Source: Streptomyces barkulensis
Lineage (GTDB): Bacteria; Actinomycetota; Actinomycetes; Streptomycetales; Streptomycetaceae
Length of the DNA: 64,000 nucleotides
Assembly: GCF_002843305.1 (NCBI RefSeq)
Contig: NZ_PGSG01000059.1
Coordinates: 20,537 to 84,536 of the forward strand
Reading direction: 5' to 3'
Below are positions 58,913 to 64,000 of this stretch, one piece after another. Position 1 is the first letter of the stretch; each line of letters starts with the position of its first letter. The notes beneath the pieces were generated by a model. That model saw only the letters and a program-made list of their open reading frames with translations, did not search any database and was not told the DNA's origin. Both the position numbers and the translations under genes were made by a program.

Positions 58913-60232
58913 TCAGCCGCGCAGCCGGGCCGTCTCGGGCGAGGCGGTGTCCAGCGGCACCGACCAGGCGTCCAGCACGCCGAGCTGGACGGCCTGCCGC
59001 CGCAGTACGGCGTCCAGCGCCCAGTCGGCGGCCACCCGGATCCGGTTGCCCGGCATCGCGGCGAGGTGGTAGCCGCGGGTGACGAGGTTGGCGACCGGGC
59101 CGGACAGCGGAATGCCGAAGGGGTTGGCCGCGGCCTGCACCCCGCCGAGGTCCACGACGAAGCCGAGGTCGCTGTGCTTGTAAGGGCGGCGGGCGCCGAC
59201 CCCGTACGAGGCCATGACGTTGTTCGCGGCCGTCCTGCCCTGCCGGTGCGCGTGCTGAGCGGTCATCGCCGTGTACTGGCCGGGGTTGGTCAGATCCGGC
59301 ACCGCCGCGGCGTCGCCGCAGGCGAACACCTCAGGGCGGCCGGGGACGTTCAGGTACTCGTCGACGATCAGCCGCCCCTTCTCGGTCGGCAGGCCGAGCT
59401 GCTCCACCAGAGGGTCGGGCCGCACCCCGACGCACCAGATCAGCGACCGGGTGGGGACGAACTCCCCGGTGTCCAGGAGGACGCCGTCCTCGGTGGCCTC
59501 CTTCACCGAGGTCCCCGTGCGCACCTCCACCCCGCGTTTGCGCAGCACCCGGTCGGCGGTCCGCGCCAGTTTCTCGTCCAGGCCCGGCAGCACCCGGTCC
59601 GCGATGTCCAGCAGCATCCAGCGGGGCCGGGCGTCGGCCCGCATCCCCGTGGCGCTGCGGGCGTGCTGGCGGGCCAGGGAGTCGGTGAACATCTTGCCGT
59701 GGGCGGCCACCTCGGTACCGGTGTAGCCCGCGCCGACGACCACGAAGGTGGTGCGCGCCCGGCACTCCTGCGGGTCCTCGGCGTTGGCGGCGAGGGCGAC
59801 CTGCCGGCTGATGTGGTCGCGCAGGTACAGCGCCTCCGGCATGCCCCGGAACCCGACCGCGTGCTCGGCCACCCCGGGGATGGGCAGCAGCTTGTTCACG
59901 CTTCCGACGGTGAGGACGAGCCGGTCGTAGCCCAGACTCTTCTCGGCCCCCTCGGGATCGGTGTAGGTGATCGAACGCCCGTCGAGGTCCACGCCGTGGA
60001 CCTCTCCCAGCACCAGCCGCACCTTCGGCAGCGTCCCGGCCAGCGACACCGAGACCCGGCGGGCCTCCAGGAGCCCGGCCGACACCTCGGGCAGCAGCGG
60101 CAGGTACAGGAAGTAGTCGTTCGGGTTCACCAGCACGATCTCGGCCGCCCCGCGGAGCTTCCGCGACAGCGTCCTGGCGGTCTGGTAACCGGCGAACCCG
60201 GCTCCGACGATCACAATCCGGGAACGGCTCAC
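58913..60232 (-). CDS. Type II NADH dehydrogenase-like FAD oxidoreductase
   Basis: A 439-residue two-dinucleotide-fold flavoprotein. The FAD site is IVIVGAGFAGYQTARTL at residue 5, the NAD site FVVVGAGYTGTEVA near 165, and the second FAD motif VFACGDAAAVPD near 305. Layout and length match NDH-2-type quinone reductases, which oxidise NADH at the inner face of the membrane without pumping protons. The C-terminal segment (GYHLAAMPGNRIRVAADWALDAVL) is the usual membrane-anchoring region. GTG 60232 has GGAG 6 nt upstream. Confidence 0.9.
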   Translation of the reverse strand: MSRSRIVIVGAGFAGYQTARTLSRKLRGAAEIVLVNPNDYFLYLPLLPEVSAGLLEARRVSVSLAGTLPKVRLVLGEVHGVDLDGRSITYTDPEGAEKSLGYDRLVLTVGSVNKLLPIPGVAEHAVGFRGMPEALYLRDHISRQVALAANAEDPQECRARTTFVVVGAGYTGTEVAAHGKMFTDSLARQHARSATGMRADARPRWMLLDIADRVLPGLDEKLARTADRVLRKRGVEVRTGTSVKEATEDGVLLDTGEFVPTRSLIWCVGVRPDPLVEQLGLPTEKGRLIVDEYLNVPGRPEVFACGDAAAVPDLTNPGQYTAMTAQHAHRQGRTAANNVMASYGVGARRPYKHSDLGFVVDLGGVQAAANPFGIPLSGPVANLVTRGYHLAAMPGNRIRVAADWALDAVLRRQAVQLGVLDAWSVPLDTASPETARLRG

Positions 60233-60571
60233 GTGCGACTCCAGCCCTCGGGACCAACGACCAGGGCAACCGCGTTTCCCGCCTGCGTCCCGGCAAACCC
60301 GCCCCGGCTCCGGCCCCCGCCACGGCCTTCCGCCGACGCCCGCCCCTCCCCCACCACCGACAGGGCCGCCCCCTCGTACGCACCCGTCGTCCCGGCCGAC
60401 GGGGCACACCGCCGCACACGGTGGGTGACGAAGCCGGCTTCCCAGGGCCCGGCCGGGAACGAAGTTGATCTTCCGGCCCCGGCCCCCGAGGGGTGAGCGA
60501 GCACTCCCCGGAATGCGGTATGGTTTCTGTGCGCGAACGGCGAGGGACAAGATCCCGGACCGGGAGAGCAT
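60233..60571. promoter_or_regulatory. Gap between the NADH dehydrogenase gene and tRNA-Pro
   Basis: No gene is supported in these 339 bases. The part next to the dehydrogenase gene should hold its leftward promoter. Towards the tRNA, TATGGT at 60519-60524 is a good -10 box, giving a leader of about 40 nt before the tRNA. No clear -35 was found. Confidence 0.5.
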
Positions 60572-60645
<74 letters not shown>

Positions 60646-60653
60646 CAGGGCAG

Positions 60654-60698
60654 AAGGCCCGCCGACTTGGAGGAAAGATCCAGGTCAGCGGGCCTTTT
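60654..60698 (+). terminator. Terminator downstream of tRNA-Pro
   Basis: AAGGCCCGC (60654-60662) pairs with GCGGGCCTT (60688-60696), followed by TT, giving one of the few hairpins here with a U-tract (TTTT at 60695-60698). The loop region can pair further (GAC/GTC). It ends the tRNA transcript and lies inside the element. Confidence 0.8.
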
Positions 60699-60716
60699 CT
60701 CGTGCTCGGAGCCGGG

Positions 60717-61985
60717 CTACCGCACCAGGCGGAGGTGCCTCCGAGGCCGGTTTTCTGGGACCACTTTGGGACCACTGGGAGCAGATGAGGAGTCGGCGTC
60801 CGAGCGACTTCCCGACAGGTGCGCGCTGAGCGCGGCCCCAGCCAGCTCCACTGATCTCTTGTCGGGGTGCAGGTAGCGCTGTGTGGTGGTGAGTGACCCG
60901 TGCCCAGCGATCTTCCGCAGCACATGAAGCGGGACCCCCGCGTCAGCCATCCACGTCAGGCCTGTGTGCCGCAGATCGTGCCGCCGCAGGTGCTCGTATC
61001 CGAGTCGGACGACTACCTCATCCCAGTGGGTCGCGTCCCGTAGCACGGCCGTGCTGATCCGCCCGCCACGTGGACCGGTGAACAGCCGGGCATCGGGCTT
61101 GCCGCGAAGCACATCGAGCCGACGAGCGACCATGGGACGGATCTCAGGGATGATCGGCACCGTCCGGCGGCGCTTGCCCTTGGTGCCCTTGTCGAGCAGC
61201 CCGCCCGGCCCTGAAGTCGTCTGGCGGCACAGGTCCCACGTCCATGCCTCACGGTCGATGTCCCGCACCCGCACACCGGAGACCTCCCCGATGCGCGCCG
61301 CGGTACAGGCCGCGAACTTCACCACATCGCCCCAGCCCTCGAAAGCGCCGGCCGAGCGTGCGACGAGAGCAGTCGCCAACCGTTCGAGCGCGTCCCAGTC
61401 GGGTAGGGCCAGGGAGCGAGGATCGTCCAGCTCGTCCGCAGCCCTCTTGTATTCCTGCTGCCAGCCGGTCACCCGAGCGGGGTTCACATCGATGATGCCG
61501 TCCCTCACCGCCTGCTCCATAACCCGCACCAGAACGGCGAGACTGTTCTTCACTGTAGACCGGCTGCACTCGTCGGCGATCCAGCCGTGGACAGCCCGGT
61601 CTACGATGCCGTTGGTGATCGTCCTCACGGGGAGATGACCAAGGGTGGGCACCACCCGCAGCCGCCAACCTGCCCGATACGGGTCCAGGGTCTTAGCCTC
61701 CAAGCCGCGCATCGCCAGTGGCCAGACCTCGGCGTCCTCCGCCCCGTACTCGGCCAAGGACATGGTCGCCACGACAGGCGTGACCCCGCGGCTGGCCAGG
61801 CGCTCCATACGCTTGATCCACGCCCGCGCGTCATCGTCGGTCGGCAGCATCTCCGAGCACGAACGGCGCTTCCTGGTCTGCGGATCAAACCAGCGCACCC
61901 GAGCGCGGTACGGGTTGGGATTGCCCGGCCGGTACTCGACATCGGTGGACAGCCGAACACCGACCGGAGGCCTCTGCCGCTCCAT
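60717..61985 (-). CDS. int: Tyrosine recombinase integrase of the AICE
   Basis: A 422-residue tyrosine recombinase. An N-terminal AP2-like arm-binding region (residues about 10-75), a SAM-like core-binding domain (75-180) and the catalytic domain follow. The catalytic Arg is in ACTAARIGEVSGVRV, the second set is HDLRHTGLTW (His-x-x-Arg), and the nucleophile Tyr is in HGSLTTTQRYLHP with the preceding His. ATG 61985 overlaps the xis stop (TGATG). It integrates the element at the tRNA-Pro 3' end and, with Xis, excises it. Confidence 0.95.
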   Translation of the reverse strand: MERQRPPVGVRLSTDVEYRPGNPNPYRARVRWFDPQTRKRRSCSEMLPTDDDARAWIKRMERLASRGVTPVVATMSLAEYGAEDAEVWPLAMRGLEAKTLDPYRAGWRLRVVPTLGHLPVRTITNGIVDRAVHGWIADECSRSTVKNSLAVLVRVMEQAVRDGIIDVNPARVTGWQQEYKRAADELDDPRSLALPDWDALERLATALVARSAGAFEGWGDVVKFAACTAARIGEVSGVRVRDIDREAWTWDLCRQTTSGPGGLLDKGTKGKRRRTVPIIPEIRPMVARRLDVLRGKPDARLFTGPRGGRISTAVLRDATHWDEVVVRLGYEHLRRHDLRHTGLTWMADAGVPLHVLRKIAGHGSLTTTQRYLHPDKRSVELAGAALSAHLSGSRSDADSSSAPSGPKVVPENRPRRHLRLVR

Positions 61986-62275
61986 CAAGCCGCCTTTGCT
62001 GGGTCAACGCGCCGGGAGGCAAGCCACGCCTGCACGTCCGGGACGCTGTACATAGTCACGCGCGAGGTCAGCCGGACGAACGGCGGCCCCTGCACCGGGT
62101 TGGAGGTACGCCATCGCCGCAACGTCGAGGCATCCACGCCCAGCAGCTCGGCCACCTCGTCCGTGGTGTACCAGCCACTGTGCAAGAGGTCAGGTGTCTC
62201 ATCCTTCCCTGCATCGGTGACAGGTACAGCACCGAGCAATCCGGCGAGCTGAGTTACCGTCAGCGTTCTCTTCAT
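61985..62275 (-). CDS. xis: Excisionase (MerR-like helix-turn-helix)
   Basis: A 96-residue DNA-binding protein. The C-terminal 55 residues are an excisionase-type winged helix: YTTDEVAELLGVDASTLRRWRTSN followed by YSVPDVQAWLASRRV. The N-terminal 35 residues contain TVTQLAGLLGAV. GGGGAG lies 8 nt before ATG 62275. Placed directly upstream of int with overlap, as in pSAM2. Directs integrase toward excision. Confidence 0.9.
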   Translation of the reverse strand: MKRTLTVTQLAGLLGAVPVTDAGKDETPDLLHSGWYTTDEVAELLGVDASTLRRWRTSNPVQGPPFVRLTSRVTMYSVPDVQAWLASRRVDPAKAA

Positions 62276-62277
62276 AG

Positions 62278-63675
62278 TCACCACTCCCCTTGTGCTTCGA
62301 GGTCTGCGCGTGCTTCGCGTGCTGCGTCGCGGGATGCGCGGAGGTCGCGGGCGATCTGGGAGGCGAGCCAGGACTCGCCGGCGGTGTGGCCGTGCCCGGC
62401 GTAGGCCCAGTGGGCGACGGTCAGCACGGTCGCCTCGGGGTGGGCGTCGGGGTCGGGCAGGCCGAGGGCGGCGCGTTGTTCGGCGGCGCGGTAGTCGGCG
62501 CGGACTTGGCGCAGCGCGCCGAGGGTGGTGGAGTAGCGGCGGGATTTGGTGGAGAAGTGGCCGCGGAAGCCGAGCATGTGCGCCCACTGGCGCAGCTTGC
62601 GGTCCGGGTAGAGCCGGTGCAGGTCGAGGCAGGCCGCGATCAGCCGCTTGGGATGCTCGGGAATGTCCAGCAGATCGAGGGCTTCGGTGTTGCCGATCCG
62701 GTGGTCTACCGTGCCGGTGGTCTCGGCGGCTTTGGTGGCGTACTTGGCGACGTAGGAGGCGACGGCCTGTTCGGTGATCTCCCCGCCGTCGAAGGCGCTG
62801 ATGGGCTGGATGTCGAGCTGGGTGCCCCAGCGCAAGGTTCGGGCGGGCTGGGTGCCGGCGGCGGGCACGGTGACGGCGACGCGGGCGGCGGCGGCGCGGA
62901 TGGCGTTGGTCAGCAGCTCCACGGTGGCCCACTGGGGCGGGGCGGAGTCGGGTCCGTCGGGGCCGTCGAAGCGGATGACGGCGTGGAAGTGGACCGCGCC
63001 CCGGCGCTGGTACTCGGCGACCTTGCCGAAGGCCACCCGGAGCACCTGGTGGCAGGCTTTCTGGGTCCGTCCGGTCTGGCGGGCGACTTCCCGGCGCAGG
63101 TAGATGGTGAAGTACCGCCACAGCTCGGAGGCGTGGTTGTTCCACAGCACCGCGCCCGCGTAGTCGTAGGTGTCGGGGTCGAGCGGGGTGCCCAGCTCGG
63201 GCGCGTTCTCGCGGTGGCGGGCACCGCAGCGGCACCGGCCGCGGGCGGGACGGTTGTGCACCGGGCCGAAGGACGGTGCGGTGAGGGTGGCGAAGACGCG
63301 GGGGTGGTCGCGGACGGCCTCGGCCACGCCCTTGGAGCGGTCGCCGGTCAGTCCGGCGCGGATGAGGTGAAAGGTGTCTCCGGCGTAGGTCCAGGCGCAG
63401 GACGGGCAGCGCGAGGCGCGGCGGTTGCCGCAGGCCACCCGCAGGCGTCCGCCGGGCTCACCGTCGGTGGAGTAGGCGTGCAGGACGGTGCCGGTGGTGC
63501 GGTCGAGGGTCTTGGTGGAGCCGGTCAGGTGGATGGGGTCGGCGCAGCCGCCGGTGCGGCGCACCTGCTCTTGCCAGCGGTCAAAGCCGGGGGACCCGGC
63601 CACCCGCAGGAAGTCCTGCCAGGTGATCGGGTCCACTCCCGCCAGCGTGGCGGCGTCGGTCATGGGCGCGGTCAC
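62278..63675 (-). CDS. RepSA-like rolling-circle replication initiator
   Basis: A 465-residue replication initiator. Zinc-finger-like Cys pairs (CGNRRASRCPSC and RCRCGARH) are in the N-terminal third. The HUH-type metal motif is GAVHFHAVIRF near residue 235, and the catalytic-Tyr motif is VASYVAKYATKAAE near 308. This is the RepSA group of actinomycete integrative elements, which nicks one strand at the origin. GTG 63675 overlaps the stop of the small upstream gene. The double-strand origin is not evident; in pSAM2 it is close to the rep gene. Confidence 0.9.
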   Translation of the reverse strand: MTAPMTDAATLAGVDPITWQDFLRVAGSPGFDRWQEQVRRTGGCADPIHLTGSTKTLDRTTGTVLHAYSTDGEPGGRLRVACGNRRASRCPSCAWTYAGDTFHLIRAGLTGDRSKGVAEAVRDHPRVFATLTAPSFGPVHNRPARGRCRCGARHRENAPELGTPLDPDTYDYAGAVLWNNHASELWRYFTIYLRREVARQTGRTQKACHQVLRVAFGKVAEYQRRGAVHFHAVIRFDGPDGPDSAPPQWATVELLTNAIRAAAARVAVTVPAAGTQPARTLRWGTQLDIQPISAFDGGEITEQAVASYVAKYATKAAETTGTVDHRIGNTEALDLLDIPEHPKRLIAACLDLHRLYPDRKLRQWAHMLGFRGHFSTKSRRYSTTLGALRQVRADYRAAEQRAALGLPDPDAHPEATVLTVAHWAYAGHGHTAGESWLASQIARDLRASRDAAREARADLEAQGEW

Positions 63676-63854
63676 CGCCCGGCGCGGATCAGGACGGTGG
63701 CGCGGGGGGCGTGGCCGGTGCCTCGGCAGGCCGGGCAGACCACGCGGACGGTCACGCGGGTGCCGTCGCGGTGGCGGGTGCCGGTGGTGATGGCCACGGC
63801 CGGGAAGCCGTCGCAGTCGCGGCAGATCGGCCGGTGCGGAGCGTGCTGGGGCAT
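63672..63854 (-). CDS. Small zinc-finger protein of the AICE
   Basis: A 60-residue protein with two Cys pairs: ICRDCDGFPA and VCPACRGTGHAP, the second a DnaJ-like CxxCxGxG knuckle. The four Cys can bind one zinc ion. It is encoded just before the rep gene with GTGA overlap, and GAGAGGAC precedes ATG 63854. Such small zinc-binding proteins are common before rep in actinomycete integrative elements; their role is unclear. Confidence 0.75.
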   Translation of the reverse strand: MPQHAPHRPICRDCDGFPAVAITTGTRHRDGTRVTVRVVCPACRGTGHAPRATVLIRAGR

Positions 63855-63949
63855 GATGAGGTCCTCTCTTTCGGATCTGCGGATCTGGAAGGGAAAGGAG
63901 GCGTCCGGGGCGGCGGAAACTTGGCGGTTGAGGCCGCCCCGGAGGCCGT

Positions 63950-64000
63950 TCAGCGGCGGTGCTGGTTGTTGAGCAGGGAGCGCAGGACGACCGCGCACAC
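63950..64000 (-). CDS. 3' end of a further AICE gene (partial)
   Basis: The final 16 codons and stop of a leftward gene (ending ...LRSLLNNQHRR) run in from the right edge of the window. Too short to identify. The frame is open to the edge, and the spacing (95 bp to the zinc-finger gene) fits an upstream gene of the element. Confidence 0.5.
   Translation of the reverse strand: MCAVVLRSLLNNQHRR

Overview
The window is chromosomal DNA of a Streptomyces or a very close relative. The GC content is very high, many genes start with GTG, stop and start codons often overlap (ATGA, GTGA), and the gene families are typical of the genus: helix-turn-helix/DUF397/anti-sigma-like ATPase trio, a DUF574 methyltransferase, a DUF6397 protein, a lone roadblock protein, a MatB-type malonyl-CoA synthetase, and a pSAM2-like integrative element in a tRNA-Pro gene. 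Only one TTA codon was spotted by eye inside a called gene. All calls come from reading the sequence; no database search was possible.

Layout. 1-6.9 kb: VOC and NUDIX proteins, a homodimer-type ABC exporter, and a heterodimeric ABC exporter whose two subunits have complementary lost motifs, closed by a 46-bp perfect palindrome. 7-14 kb: a YdjM-like membrane hydrolase, a Ski2-type helicase, DUF6397, roadblock and methyltransferase genes, and a secreted SGNH lipase. 15.1-22.1 kb: a DUF6745 gene and a small conserved gene diverge from a tight five-gene operon of the STM4015-STM4014-STM4013-STM4012-STM4011 families (repeat-like protein, RimK-like ATP-grasp, alkaline-phosphatase-superfamily hydrolase, two radical SAM enzymes). 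I know of no assigned function for this set, and it is the best candidate here for an undescribed system. 22-25.3 kb: DUF574 methyltransferase, DUF397/XRE/ATPase regulatory group, and a blasticidin-deaminase-like cytidine deaminase.

25.4-32.3 kb is a sugar region: a GH95 glycosidase behind a LacI-type operator, then divergent xylA and xylB with a ROK regulator. 32.4-37 kb: a proline-rich protein with an LPLTG sorting signal, a DUF4239 membrane protein, and matB coupled to a fused carboxyltransferase. 37-42.8 kb: an LLM flavin oxidoreductase, a two-component system with a 21-bp-pitch direct repeat upstream, a GPP34 protein, and lysG/lysE. 42.9-48.1 kb: nikABCDE, behind an exact match to the published Nur-box consensus TTGCAA-N5-TTGCAA. 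48.3-50.9 kb: an orphan DasA-like sugar-binding lipoprotein with a dre-like site, and an acetyl xylan esterase behind a perfect LacI-type palindrome. 51-55.9 kb: an integral membrane protein facing an epimerase-GT2-DUF2064-methyltransferase operon. 56-60.2 kb: a thiolase, a lipase-maturation-factor-like protein and a type II NADH dehydrogenase.

60.6 kb to the right end is the left part of an AICE. It is inserted in the 3' half of tRNA-Pro(GGG) and carries int, xis, a RepSA-like rolling-circle initiator, a small zinc-finger protein and the 3' end of one more gene. Its right end lies outside the window.
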